DNA from: an uncultured Oscillospiraceae bacterium | GTDB taxonomy: Bacteria; Bacillota; Clostridia; Oscillospirales; Oscillospiraceae | Reading direction: 5' to 3' | Assembly: GCA_934589525.1 (NCBI GenBank) | Contig: CAKTOB010000005.1 | Location: forward strand, 1 to 64,000 | Length of the DNA stretch: 64,000 bases | Part shown: positions 41,439 to 50,175 of the stretch, piece by piece | Layout of the letters: every line of letters begins with the position of its first letter | Position numbering within the stretch: position 1 is the stretch's first letter | Program-made: the position numbers and the translations under genes | The notes under the pieces: model-generated | What the model saw: the letters and a program-made list of their open reading frames with translations, nothing else | Told to the model about the DNA's origin: nothing | Databases searched by the model: none

Positions 41439-42323
41439 ATGCTGACAAAAGAAGAATTAAACGCGCTGGTCTCTCAAGGCCCGGTGCTGCTGGACGGTGC
41501 CACCGGCTCCTATCTCCGGGCCAAGGGCATGCCCCGGAATTGCGCCACAGAGGAATGGGTGCTGCGCAATCCGGAGGTGCTGGTGGAGCTGCAACGGGGA
41601 TACCGGGATGCCGGGAGTAAAATCATCTATGCCCCCACCTTTCAGGCCCAGCCCCTGGCCCTTGAGAGCATCGGCCTGGAAAAGCACACCGAAGCCATCA
41701 ACGCCCAGCTTCTGGCTCTGAGCCGTTCCGCCGCCCCGGGCTGTCTGATTGCCGGAGATATGGCCACCCTGGCCGCCTTCTGCGACAGCTGGGACCCGGA
41801 CAATTTTGACCTGCTGGTAGAAAACTATCGCCGCCAGATCCGGGGCCTGATCGACGGCGGCGCGGACCTGCTGGTGGGGGAAACCCTGCTCTATCCCCAG
41901 GAGGCAGAGGCCATTCTCACCGCCGCGGAGCTGGAAGGGGCCGGTGCCACCATGATCACCTACTCCATGCAATCCGGAGGCTTCCTCTACAGCGGCCATG
42001 ACGCGGGCCCGCTGATGGAGCAGCTGGAGCAGTGGGGTGCCTGCGCCGTGGGCTTTAACTGCGTGTCCGCCGATGACATGACGGCCCATCTTGTCAGCAA
42101 GCTGCGGCGGTATACCAAGCTTCCCCTGATCTCCAAGCCCAATGCCGGAAATCCCATTATTAATGAAGAGGGGCTGGCGGAATACAAGCTGGAGCCGGAA
42201 CCCTTTGCAAACATTCAGCTGGAGGCCTATCACAACGGCGCTGCCCTCTTAGGCGGCTGCTGCGGCACCACCCCCGGACATATCGGGACCCTGAAACGTC
42301 TTCTGGAGGACAACCATGAATAA
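41439..42323 (+). CDS. Homocysteine S-methyltransferase family protein
   Basis: A 294-aa TIM-barrel protein matching the homocysteine-binding domain of MetH. It opens with LLDGATGSYLRAKGM near residue 17; zinc ligands are expected at Cys in AVGFNCVSADDM near 205 and the CC of LGGCCGTTPGHI near 273, all present. It may transfer methyl groups to homocysteine or another thiol, using methylcobalamin or methylated donors. No cobalamin domain is attached. It starts after GAGGTCCTCCT and overlaps the next gene by 8 bp. Confidence 0.88.
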   Translation: MLTKEELNALVSQGPVLLDGATGSYLRAKGMPRNCATEEWVLRNPEVLVELQRGYRDAGSKIIYAPTFQAQPLALESIGLEKHTEAINAQLLALSRSAAPGCLIAGDMATLAAFCDSWDPDNFDLLVENYRRQIRGLIDGGADLLVGETLLYPQEAEAILTAAELEGAGATMITYSMQSGGFLYSGHDAGPLMEQLEQWGACAVGFNCVSADDMTAHLVSKLRRYTKLPLISKPNAGNPIINEEGLAEYKLEPEPFANIQLEAYHNGAALLGGCCGTTPGHIGTLKRLLEDNHE

Positions 42324-43734
42324 AAATGTGCATTTCTATGTTCAGCCCAAAAGCGCCATTGTGGTGCTGATGACCCTGTGCCTGACCCTTTCCGCCCTGG
42401 GGAGGATCTACCTCTACTGCTTTACGCCGGTTCCCGTTTACACCAGCGTGTGGTTACAGCTGGTGCTGCCTGTGGCGGCCACGGTGCTCTATATGCTGAC
42501 GGTACTGCTGGACGGCCGGGAGCGGTTTTACAAGACCGCCATTCCCGTGTGGTTCTTTGCGCTGTTTTCCGCCGTCTGGGTCCGGCATAACCTGAATGGG
42601 CGGATGCTGATCGCCCTAAGCTGGATGGCCCTGTTTTTCTTCGGCTTCATCTATACCGACCTGACCTCCGGCATCCGGCTCCACCGGGCCTGGCTGCTGT
42701 TCCCTTTGATGCTAGCCCCTATGGCCACGGTGGTCTTTTACAACCGGCAGGCCATTTTTCTCCGGGACTGGAACGCCGTTGTGCTGCTGCTTCCCAACAC
42801 GCTGCTGTTTTTAGGGTGTACGACCCTGATTTTCGCCATTCGGGTCCATCCCGCCGGGGAGTACCACCCCACCTGGGGCGACCGGGTAGACGGCCGGAGG
42901 ATCCGTTCCCTACCCCCGGTCAACTACATCATCCCCTACATCATGGTCAACCGCAACGGCTCCTCCAATCTTTTTGAGCAGGCCTTTGAAATCACCAATG
43001 TGGACCGCTATATCCGGCAAAAGCGCCGGGAGGGTCTGACGAATTTCGGCCTGACCCATGTATTCCTGACGGCCTACTGCCGGGCCATTGCCAAGTATCC
43101 CGGCATCAACCGGTTCATTGCCGGTCAGAAAATCTACTCCCGGGGCGAGGACATCCAATTCTCCATGACCATCAAAAAGGAAATGAGCACCGATGGAGCG
43201 GAAACGGAGATCAAGCTGCATCTCAGCCCCCGGGATACGGTTTACGATGTCTACAGGAAAATGAATGATGAAATCGCCAAGGCCAAAAGCGCCTCTTTGG
43301 ATGCCGGAGTAGACAACGCCGCCTACGCCCTGACCCTGGTTCCCGGCGTATTCCTGAAATTCACGGTGTGGCTGCTGAAAACCCTGGATTATTTTGGGCT
43401 GCTGCCACAGGCTCTTCTGGAGCTCAGTCCCTTCCACGGAAGCGTCTACTTTACCTCCATGGGCTCTCTGGGCATTCCCCCGGTTTATCACCATCTGTAT
43501 GATTTCGGCAATCTTCCCGTATTCGGTGCCTTCGGCTGCAAACGCAAGGAATTGGAGGTCCAGGAGGACGGTTCTGTGGTCCAGAAAAAGTACGTAGACT
43601 TCCGCTTTACCATGGACGAGCGCATTGTTGACGGCTTCTATTATGCCGCCTTCCTCAAATACCTCCGCCGCCTGATCCAGCACCCGGAAGTTCTGGACGA
43701 GGCACCCGCAGAGGTCGTAAAGGACGTGGAATAA
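42316..43734 (+). CDS. Membrane protein with 2-oxoacid dehydrogenase E2-like acyltransferase domain
   Basis: A 472-aa protein. Residues 1-180 carry about six transmembrane helices; the C-terminal 270 residues resemble the E2/chloramphenicol-acetyltransferase fold (NYIIPYIMVNRNG near 204, LTHVFLTAYCRAIAKYPGINR near 245 in pattern, GSVYFTSMGSLG near 375). The catalytic segment, DHRxxDG in E2 enzymes, reads TMDERIVDGFYYAAF near 435: the histidine is a glutamate. It lacks a lipoyl domain. It overlaps the upstream methyltransferase-like gene and birA, so the three are coupled. A catalytically altered or binding-only acyl-carrier role is possible. Confidence 0.8.
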   Translation: MNKNVHFYVQPKSAIVVLMTLCLTLSALGRIYLYCFTPVPVYTSVWLQLVLPVAATVLYMLTVLLDGRERFYKTAIPVWFFALFSAVWVRHNLNGRMLIALSWMALFFFGFIYTDLTSGIRLHRAWLLFPLMLAPMATVVFYNRQAIFLRDWNAVVLLLPNTLLFLGCTTLIFAIRVHPAGEYHPTWGDRVDGRRIRSLPPVNYIIPYIMVNRNGSSNLFEQAFEITNVDRYIRQKRREGLTNFGLTHVFLTAYCRAIAKYPGINRFIAGQKIYSRGEDIQFSMTIKKEMSTDGAETEIKLHLSPRDTVYDVYRKMNDEIAKAKSASLDAGVDNAAYALTLVPGVFLKFTVWLLKTLDYFGLLPQALLELSPFHGSVYFTSMGSLGIPPVYHHLYDFGNLPVFGAFGCKRKELEVQEDGSVVQKKYVDFRFTMDERIVDGFYYAAFLKYLRRLIQHPEVLDEAPAEVVKDVE

Positions 43735-44525
43735 TGAAAGACGCGATTTTAAGTGTCCTTTCCCCGGATTACCCCTGGAAGGATTCCTTTTATTGGTTTG
43801 ATTCCGTCGATTCCACCAATACCTATCTAAAAACCGCCGCCCGGCAGGGCGCGGCCCACGGCACCGTGGCCGTGGCGGACTGCCAGACCGGCGGCAAGGG
43901 GCGGCTGGGCCGCAGCTTCCAGTCCCCCAGGGGTGTCGGCGTGTACTTAAGCATGCTGCTGCGCCCCCAGTGCCCCCCGGAGGAGCTGATGCACCTGACC
44001 TGCGCCGTAGGGGCTGCCATGTGCGATGCCCTGGAACAGGCCTGCGGCCTCCGGCCCGGCATCAAATGGACCAACGATTTGGTTTTCGGCCACAAAAAGG
44101 CCGCCGGCATCCTTACAGAGCTGGGCACAAGCCCGGAAGGGCTTTATGCGGTGGTGGGCATCGGTGTCAACTGCTGCCAAGGACCCCAGGACTTCCCCCA
44201 GGAGCTGCGGGACCGGGCCACCTCTCTTGCCATGGAAACCGGGACTCCCATTGACCGGGCCTCCGTGGCCGCCGCCATGATGGAGGCCCTGTACCGCATG
44301 GATAGAGAGCTCCTGACCCAAAAGGACGCCATGCTCCGGCGGTACAGGCAGGACTGCGTGACCCTGGGCAAGGAAATCTCCCTGGTTCGGGGAGAACAGA
44401 TTTCCCACGGTCTGGTCCTGGACATCGGTGACAACGGAGATTTGATCGTTCGGTTCTCCGACGGCCATGTAGAGGCCGTCAGCTCCGGAGAGGTCAGTGT
44501 CCGGGGAATGTATGGGTATGTCTGA
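43734..44525 (+). CDS. birA: Biotin--[acetyl-CoA-carboxylase] ligase
   Basis: A 263-aa monofunctional biotin ligase without the N-terminal DNA-binding domain. The active-site loop reads GGKGRLGRSFQSP near residue 54; WFDSVDSTNTYLK near 22 binds ATP/biotin; KWTNDLVFGHKKAAGILTE near 111 in pattern is the conserved core. The C-terminal SH3-like cap ends ISHGLVLDIGDNGDLIVR. It attaches biotin to carboxylase carriers. It overlaps the stop of the membrane E2-like gene by one base (TAATG). Confidence 0.92.
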   Translation: MKDAILSVLSPDYPWKDSFYWFDSVDSTNTYLKTAARQGAAHGTVAVADCQTGGKGRLGRSFQSPRGVGVYLSMLLRPQCPPEELMHLTCAVGAAMCDALEQACGLRPGIKWTNDLVFGHKKAAGILTELGTSPEGLYAVVGIGVNCCQGPQDFPQELRDRATSLAMETGTPIDRASVAAAMMEALYRMDRELLTQKDAMLRRYRQDCVTLGKEISLVRGEQISHGLVLDIGDNGDLIVRFSDGHVEAVSSGEVSVRGMYGYV

Positions 44526-44594
44526 TCTACCACCATTGGCCGTAAGACCACCCGTTCTACATATGAATCTGTAGCGACCAAACCCAGAAACGCC

Positions 44595-44720
44595 TGTCAT
44601 TCCGACCGGAGCGTCAGCGGAGTGGAGGAATCTACTCAAGTAGCAATAATAACCTACGCAAGGTAAAGCTTGCAACTTGGGACGATCCCTCCACTCCATT
44701 TCATTTCGGTCGGGATGACA
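44595..44720. repeat. 126-bp inverted-repeat element (REP/MITE-like)
   Basis: The left arm begins TGTCATTCCGACCGGAG and contains CGGAGTGGAGGAATC; the right arm ends in the reverse complement, ATCCCTCCACTCC then CGGTCGGGATGACA. Arms of about 38 bp match with several changes, around a 50-bp unique centre. The motif resembles repeats I have seen scattered in Clostridia genomes, but copy number cannot be tested here. Confidence 0.75.
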
Positions 44721-44770
44721 TGTTGGAGGGTGGTTCCATTCATCCAAACAGGTTATATTCGAAACGTGGC

Positions 44771-44789
44771 GGGCGGCAGGTTGCCGCCC
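44771..44789. repeat. Short GC-rich palindrome
   Basis: GGGCGGCA and TGCCGCCC flank a 3-nt loop inside a CGTGGCGGGCGGCAGG context followed by CCCTACG. No T-run follows, so it looks like a second intergenic repeat type and not a terminator. Confidence 0.55.
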
Positions 44790-44914
44790 CTACGGCAATG
44801 TACTGCGTTTTTCGCATTTTTAGGATATGGAACGATGATAGAAGCATTCAATATACGGTAATAGAGAACAAATGCGCTGTATAGGACATACTTTGCACAG
44901 CAAATCAAAAAAGT

Positions 44915-44948
44915 AAGGACATGGCACCAAATAACGTGCCATGTCCTT
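44915..44948. terminator. Bidirectional terminator between birA and pepT
   Basis: AAGGACATGGCAC and GTGCCATGTCCTT form a 13-bp stem with an 8-nt loop. GATTTTTGCGCTTTT follows on the plus strand and ACTTTTTTGATT on the minus strand, so it can stop both convergent units. Confidence 0.9.
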
Positions 44949-44972
44949 GATTTTTGCGCTTTTATTTTGAAA

Positions 44973-46178
44973 TCACGCCATCCGCAGGATGTTTACCAGC
45001 ATTTCCACGCATTGCTCCATATCCTCTGTGGGGATATACTCAAAGCGGCCGTGGTAATTTTCGCCGCCGGTGCAGAGGTTGGGACAGGGCAGGCCCTCGT
45101 AGGAGAGTCTTGCGCCGTCCGTGCCGCCGCGGACGGGGACTTCCCGGGGCGTCATTCCCGCCAGGGTCATGGCCCGCTTGGCCCGGTCCACGATCTCCAT
45201 GCAGGGCTCGATTTTCTCCCGCATGTTGAAATAGCTGTCCCGGAGGATCAGTTCCACGGTGCCCTCACCGTATTTTTGATTCAGGAAGGCGGCGACCGTG
45301 GCCATAACTTCCTTCTTTTCCTGGAATTTTGTCATGTCATGGTCCCGGATGATATAGCGCAGGACGCTCTTTTCCACTTCCCCTTCCATATCCGTCAGGT
45401 GGATAAAGCCCTCGTAGCCCTGGGTGTACTCCGGCTTCTGGGCCGTGGGCAGCAGACTCTGGAACTCCATGGCGATATACTGGGAGTTTACCATCTTGTC
45501 CTTGGCAGAACCGGGGTGGATGTTCAGGCCGTGGAAGGTGACGGTGGCCCCGGCGGCATTGAAGTTTTCGTATTCGATCTCCCCGACCGTACCGCCGTCG
45601 GCGGTGTAGGCATAATCCGCGGCGAAACCCGCAACATCAAAACGGTCCGCACCGCTGCCGATCTCCTCGTCCGGGGTGAAACCGATTTTTAAGGTGGCGT
45701 GTTTGCCGCCCTCCGTGAGAAGCCGCTGGGCGGCGGTCAGGATCTCCGCCACGCCGGCCTTGTCATCGGCACCCAAAAGGGTGGTGCCATCGGTGACGAT
45801 CAGGTGCTTGCCCCGGTTCTTTTGGAGGGACTCGTAGTCTTTTTCCCGAAGGTAAATACCCTTCTCCTGATTTAACAGCACGTCTCCCCCGTTGTATTCA
45901 ACGACTCTTGCCCGGATGTTTTTACCGGAGGCATCCGGGGCCGTATCCATATGGGCAATGAGGCCAATAGTGGGAAGGCTGGGGTCTCCGGGCACCGTGC
46001 CGTAAACGTAACCGTTTTCGTCCATGTGGGCGTCTTTAATGCCCATGGCCTTCATTTCCTCTGCCAGTGCGGCCCCCAGAACCTTCTGGCCGGGAGTGGA
46101 GGGGCAGGTTTCTGAAAATTCATCGGAAGTGGTTTCATAGCTTACATAGCGCAGAAAGCGTTCAACAACTGTTTCCAT
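44973..46178 (-). CDS. pepT: Peptidase T (tripeptidase)
   Basis: A 401-aa M20B zinc aminopeptidase, the normal PepT length. Marks: IGLIAHMDTAPDASGKNI near 76 with the first zinc His and Asp, TTLLGADDKAGVAEIL near 137 with the bridging Asp, GFTPDEEIGSGADRFDV near 171 with catalytic Glu pair, and VRGGTDGARLSYEGLPCPNL near 350. It releases N-terminal residues from tripeptides. ATG 46178 follows AAGGAGAACACG. It starts 95 bp after ackA and its terminator, so a separate promoter is likely. Confidence 0.94.
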   Translation of the reverse strand: METVVERFLRYVSYETTSDEFSETCPSTPGQKVLGAALAEEMKAMGIKDAHMDENGYVYGTVPGDPSLPTIGLIAHMDTAPDASGKNIRARVVEYNGGDVLLNQEKGIYLREKDYESLQKNRGKHLIVTDGTTLLGADDKAGVAEILTAAQRLLTEGGKHATLKIGFTPDEEIGSGADRFDVAGFAADYAYTADGGTVGEIEYENFNAAGATVTFHGLNIHPGSAKDKMVNSQYIAMEFQSLLPTAQKPEYTQGYEGFIHLTDMEGEVEKSVLRYIIRDHDMTKFQEKKEVMATVAAFLNQKYGEGTVELILRDSYFNMREKIEPCMEIVDRAKRAMTLAGMTPREVPVRGGTDGARLSYEGLPCPNLCTGGENYHGRFEYIPTEDMEQCVEMLVNILRMA

Positions 46179-46238
46179 CGTGTTCTCCTTTCCTTGGCAG
46201 GGCAAAAGCGATCCTTTTTACCTGCCCGGATTCAAAAA

Positions 46239-46261
46239 GGCCGCCGCGGAAAGCGGCGGCC
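46239..46261 (-). terminator. Terminator of ackA
   Basis: GGCCGCCGC and GCGGCGGCC form a 9-bp stem with a 5-nt loop, followed on the minus strand by CTTTTTGAATCC, 13 bp after the ackA stop. Confidence 0.9.
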
Positions 46262-46273
46262 CTTGGCGTATGT

Positions 46274-47467
46274 TTAGTTCTTGGCAGCATTGACCAGCTC
46301 GGCGGTATCCTGAGCGATCATCAGCTCTTCGTTGGTGGGAACCACCCAAACCTGAACCTTGGAGTCGGGGGCGGAAATGACCATTTCCTTGCCGCGGGAC
46401 TTGTTCAGCTCGGGGTCCAGCTTCACGCCCATGAAGCCCAGGTACTCACAGACCATGCCACGGACCAGGCCGTCGTTCTCGCCTACACCGGCGGTGAAGG
46501 TCAGAACATCAATGCCGTTCAGAGCGGCGGCGTAAGCACCAACGTACTTGGCCACTTCATAAGCGAACTTCTCAAGAGCCAGCTTGCAATCCTCGTTGCC
46601 CTTGTCAGCACCGTCACCCAGGTCACGGAAGTCGGAGGACACGCCGGACAGGGCCAGCATGCCGGACTTCTTGTTCAGCATGGTCAGGCAGTCGTCCACG
46701 CTCATGTTGTACTTGTTGCAGATGAACTGCACCACGCAGGGGTCAATATCGCCAGAGCGGGTGCCCATAGGCACACCGGCCAGGGGGGACAGGCCCATGG
46801 AGGTATCCATGCACTTGCCGTCCTTAATGGCGGACAGGGAAGAACCATTGCCCAGATGGCAGTTGACCATCTTGAATTCCTTCTTGCCTACCAGCTCGGC
46901 GGTACGGCGGGCCACATACTTGTGGGAGGTGCCGTGGAAGCCGTAGCGGCGGATGTCGTCATTCTCGTAGTACTCCTTGGGAATGGCATAGCGGTAAGCC
47001 TTGGGAGGCATGGTCATATGGAAAGCGGTATCGAACACGGCGACCTGGGGGGTCTTGGGCATGACCGCCTGGCAGGCACGGATGCCCATCAGGTTGGCGG
47101 GGTTATGCAGGGGGCCCAGGGGGATGCACTTCTCGATGGCCTTGATGACCTCGTCATTAATGATGCAGGAGTCAGAGAACTCCATGCCGCCATGGAGCAC
47201 CCGATGGCCAACGGCATCGATTTCGTCAACAGACTTGATGACACCGTCAACGGGGTCCACCAGGATCTCCAGAACAGCCTGGATGGCCTCGGAGTGGGTG
47301 GGCATGGGGATGTCCTTTACGACTTTCTTGTCACCAACCTTGTGGGTCAGGCGGCCGTCAATGTAAATACGCTCGCACAGGCCCTTGGCGGAAACATCAC
47401 CGGTCTCGGGGTTCATCAGCTGGTACTTCAGGGAAGAACTACCGGCGTTGATGATCAAAACGTTCAT
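46274..47467 (-). CDS. ackA: Acetate kinase
   Basis: A 397-aa ASKHA kinase of usual length. Signatures: VLIINAGSSSLKYQL at residue 3, HRVLHGGMEFSDS near 88 with catalytic residues, VFDTAFHMTMPPKAYRYAIP near 145, GTSHKYVARR near 177, and NCHLGNGSSLSAIKDG near 200; FTAGVGENDGLVR near 325 binds nucleotide. It makes ATP from acetyl phosphate during fermentation. No phosphotransacetylase lies next to it. TAGGAGGATATTCCA precedes the ATG. Confidence 0.96.
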   Translation of the reverse strand: MNVLIINAGSSSLKYQLMNPETGDVSAKGLCERIYIDGRLTHKVGDKKVVKDIPMPTHSEAIQAVLEILVDPVDGVIKSVDEIDAVGHRVLHGGMEFSDSCIINDEVIKAIEKCIPLGPLHNPANLMGIRACQAVMPKTPQVAVFDTAFHMTMPPKAYRYAIPKEYYENDDIRRYGFHGTSHKYVARRTAELVGKKEFKMVNCHLGNGSSLSAIKDGKCMDTSMGLSPLAGVPMGTRSGDIDPCVVQFICNKYNMSVDDCLTMLNKKSGMLALSGVSSDFRDLGDGADKGNEDCKLALEKFAYEVAKYVGAYAAALNGIDVLTFTAGVGENDGLVRGMVCEYLGFMGVKLDPELNKSRGKEMVISAPDSKVQVWVVPTNEELMIAQDTAELVNAAKN

Positions 47468-47526
47468 TGGAATATCCTCCTAAAAATATTGTTTTCTTTT
47501 TCATTGTGTGATACAATATCGCCATT

Positions 47527-47555
47527 ATTATAGTTCATCTTTCCCGTTTTCTCAA
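47527..47555 (-). promoter_or_regulatory. ackA promoter
   Basis: Minus strand TTGAGA (47550-47555), 17-bp spacer, TATAAT (47527-47532), with a leader of about 50 nt to the ATG at 47467. Confidence 0.85.
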
Positions 47556-47593
47556 CCCCTATCTGAAAAATTTTTATCCCTGGAGGAAAATCT

Positions 47594-48736
47594 TTGGAAA
47601 AAGTCGGGATTATCTGCGAATACAACCCTTTTCACCAGGGTCACCGGAAGCAATTTGAACTTATCCGGCAGGAATTTGGCGAAGAGACGGCCATCGTGTG
47701 CCTCATGAGCGGGAATTACGTTCAGCGGGGGGCCCCTGCCCTCTTTGACCGGCAAATAAGAGCCCAGGCCGCTTTGAATTGCGGCGCCGACCTGGTGCTG
47801 GAGCTGCCCGTTACCGGGAGCCTGTCCTCGGCGGAGGGCTTTGCCCGGGCGGGGGTATCGATTCTCTCAGGCCTGTGTGACCGGCTTTGCTTTGGCAGCG
47901 AAACGGCGGACCCAGAGGCCCTGCTTCAATGTGCCCAGGCCCTGCTGGAGCCGGGGTTTCCGGAGCAGCTTCGATCAGCTCTCACCGGGGGCATCAGCTT
48001 CCCCGCCGCCCGGGTAAAGGCGCTGGAAACCATAGGCCTTCCCGGTGCGCCTTTGGAGCAGCCCAACGATATTCTGGGAGTTGAATACTGCAAGGCCATT
48101 CTGGAGCTGGGAAGCGCCCTGAAGCCCTATCCCATTTTCCGGCAGGGAAGCTATCACGACTGCCGCCCGGACCTGGACAACCCTTCCGCCACCTCTCTGC
48201 GGAGTCTGGCGGAGGCCGGTGAAGACTATTCGCCCTACATTCCGGCCCCGGCGGTGGATCGTTTTCGCTCCGCCCCGGTGCATACGCTGCACGCTGGGGA
48301 GCGGGCCATTCTTTACCGGCTGCGGACCATGGAGGATTGGGAGTTTGAAGCTCTGCCCTATGGCTCCGAGGGGCTGTGGCGGCGGTTTATGAAGGCCTGC
48401 CGTCAGGAAGGAAGCCTGGAGGACATTCTCACCCGGGTCAAAACCAAGCGCTATACCCGCTCCCGGCTGAACCGCATAGCCCTGTGCGCCTTTCTGGGCA
48501 TCACAGCAGCGGACCTGGCTTCCCCTGCCCCCTACGCAAGGATTCTGGGCTTTAATGATGTGGGAAGGGCCCTTCTCCGGGGGAATGACTTCTGCAAGAA
48601 TTTAGGCTGGAAGGACGATTCCCCTTATTCAAGGCTGGAAGGGCGCTGCAATGCCCTTTACGGCCTATTCTGCCGGGAGGAAATCCCCCGAGCCGACCAA
48701 GCCGATGCCCAGCGGCTAATCTATATTCACAGGTGA
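47594..48736 (+). CDS. tmcAL: tRNA(Met) cytidine acetate ligase
   Basis: A 380-aa adenylate-forming enzyme of the TmcAL family, starting at TTG after GGAGGAAAATCT. Marks: VGIICEYNPFHQGHRKQ at residue 3, the nucleotide-binding HxGH, SGNYVQRGAPALFDR near 38, ADLVLELPV near 65, and EQPNDILGVEYCKAI near 155; a C-terminal YSRLEGRCNALYG completes the family pattern. It activates acetate with ATP to make N4-acetylcytidine at the elongator tRNA-Met wobble base. It is the first of three rightward genes; MBOAT starts 4 bp after. Confidence 0.92.
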   Translation: MEKVGIICEYNPFHQGHRKQFELIRQEFGEETAIVCLMSGNYVQRGAPALFDRQIRAQAALNCGADLVLELPVTGSLSSAEGFARAGVSILSGLCDRLCFGSETADPEALLQCAQALLEPGFPEQLRSALTGGISFPAARVKALETIGLPGAPLEQPNDILGVEYCKAILELGSALKPYPIFRQGSYHDCRPDLDNPSATSLRSLAEAGEDYSPYIPAPAVDRFRSAPVHTLHAGERAILYRLRTMEDWEFEALPYGSEGLWRRFMKACRQEGSLEDILTRVKTKRYTRSRLNRIALCAFLGITAADLASPAPYARILGFNDVGRALLRGNDFCKNLGWKDDSPYSRLEGRCNALYGLFCREEIPRADQADAQRLIYIHR

Positions 48737-48740
48737 TCTG

Positions 48741-50165
48741 ATGGTTTTTTCGTCCTATATTTTTTTGTTTGCTTTTCTGCCCCTGGTATTGGGAGGATAT
48801 TATCTATTATCCCATGTGAAAAACCCCATTTGGCAGCGGTTATTTTTAATTGGGGCCTCCCTTTATTTTTACGGCTACTTTAACCCCAGCTATCTGACGA
48901 TCATTGTGGTCTCGATACTCTCCAACTACATTCTGGCCTACGGCATGAGCCGGAGCAATGGGGCCGCCGGGACGGTGTTTTTCTGGCTGGGCGTGGTATT
49001 TAATGTGGGCCTTCTGGGCTACTTTAAATATCGGGATTTTTTTGTGGAGAACATCAATGTGCTTTTCCACACGTCCCTACTTCTAAAGCGCATCGCCCTG
49101 CCTTTGGGCATCAGCTTTTTTACCTTTCAGCAGCTTTCCTTCCTGGTCTCCATTCGCAAGGGCGAGGAGGTTTTGGAACGGTTTGATGACTACTGCATTT
49201 TTGTGCTGTTCTTCCCCCAGCTGGTGGCAGGGCCCATTGTGCTCTACAGTGAGATGATCCCCCAGTTCAAAGACCCCCGGCGGCGGTATTTTCAGTGGGA
49301 CAACTGTGCCAAGGGTGCCTACATCTTTACCATTGGACTTTTTAAAAAGGCAGTGATCGCCGATACTCTGGCCCTGTTTGCGGACACCGGCTTTGGCTCT
49401 TCCAGCCTGGGCTTCTGCGCCGCCTGGGCCACGGCTCTTTCCTATACCTTCCAGGTTTATTTTGATTTCAGCGGCTATTCCGACATGGCCGTAGGTCTTG
49501 GAAAACTCTTCAATATCGACATTCCCTTTAATTTCCGCTCTCCTTACCAGTCGGAAAGCATCGGTGTTTTCTGGCGGCGGTGGCACATCACCCTGGGCCG
49601 GGCTCTGCAAAGCTACATCTATTTTCCATTGGGCGGCAGCCGGGAGGGGACCTGGAAAACCTACCGGAATCTGCTCATCACCTTCCTGGTCAGCGGCCTC
49701 TGGCATGGGGCGGCCTGGACCTTTGTGCTGTGGGGACTGCTCCACGGCCTGTTTAACGCCTTGGAGCGGGGATTTTCCAAGCCCCTGTCGAAGGTTCCCC
49801 ACACTCTTCGGGTGCTGGGGACGTTTCTCATCGTCAATGCCCTGTGGGTGCTGTTCCGGGCAGAGAGCTTCCGGAATGCCGCCACGGTCTACCGGGGCAT
49901 GGTGGATTTTTCCAACATAGGTCTGCTGCAAGTGGGCACGCTGGCCATTGACGGCTTCGTAGGCGTTCCCCTGGCCCTCAACACCGCCTATGTACTGCTG
50001 GTTCTTGCCGCACTGGCACTGGTGTGCTTCCGGGTAAAAAACAGCTGCCGGATGCTGGAGGACTTCACCTGCCGGAGAAGCCTTTTGTGGCTGACCGCGG
50101 TGCTGTTCTGCATCGCCCTGGTCCATTTGTCCCGGGAAAGTGTTTTCATCTACTTTAACTTCTAA
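48741..50165 (+). CDS. MBOAT family O-acyltransferase (AlgI/DltB-like)
   Basis: A 474-aa membrane protein with about ten helices. FFPQLVAGPIVLYSEMIPQF near 155 in pattern and the catalytic SGLWHGAAWTFVLWGLLHG near 315 place it in the MBOAT superfamily; the invariant His is in SGLWHG. FDFSGYSDMAVGLGKLFN near 237 is typical of the AlgI type. These proteins move acetyl or acyl groups across the membrane onto an exported polymer. GGTGATCTG precedes the ATG. The SGNH-like protein encoded 10 bp downstream is the probable partner. Confidence 0.93.
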   Translation: MVFSSYIFLFAFLPLVLGGYYLLSHVKNPIWQRLFLIGASLYFYGYFNPSYLTIIVVSILSNYILAYGMSRSNGAAGTVFFWLGVVFNVGLLGYFKYRDFFVENINVLFHTSLLLKRIALPLGISFFTFQQLSFLVSIRKGEEVLERFDDYCIFVLFFPQLVAGPIVLYSEMIPQFKDPRRRYFQWDNCAKGAYIFTIGLFKKAVIADTLALFADTGFGSSSLGFCAAWATALSYTFQVYFDFSGYSDMAVGLGKLFNIDIPFNFRSPYQSESIGVFWRRWHITLGRALQSYIYFPLGGSREGTWKTYRNLLITFLVSGLWHGAAWTFVLWGLLHGLFNALERGFSKPLSKVPHTLRVLGTFLIVNALWVLFRAESFRNAATVYRGMVDFSNIGLLQVGTLAIDGFVGVPLALNTAYVLLVLAALALVCFRVKNSCRMLEDFTCRRSLLWLTAVLFCIALVHLSRESVFIYFNF

Positions 50166-50175
50166 GGAGCAAGCA

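Larger units (their letters stand above)
44526..44972. other. 447-bp intergenic region with two inverted-repeat elements and a terminator
   Basis: No gene is supported here. It contains a 126-bp inverted-repeat element (44595-44720), a short GC-rich palindrome (44771-44789) and a terminator (44915-44948). The rest shows no promoter or coding signal that I can defend. Confidence 0.7.
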
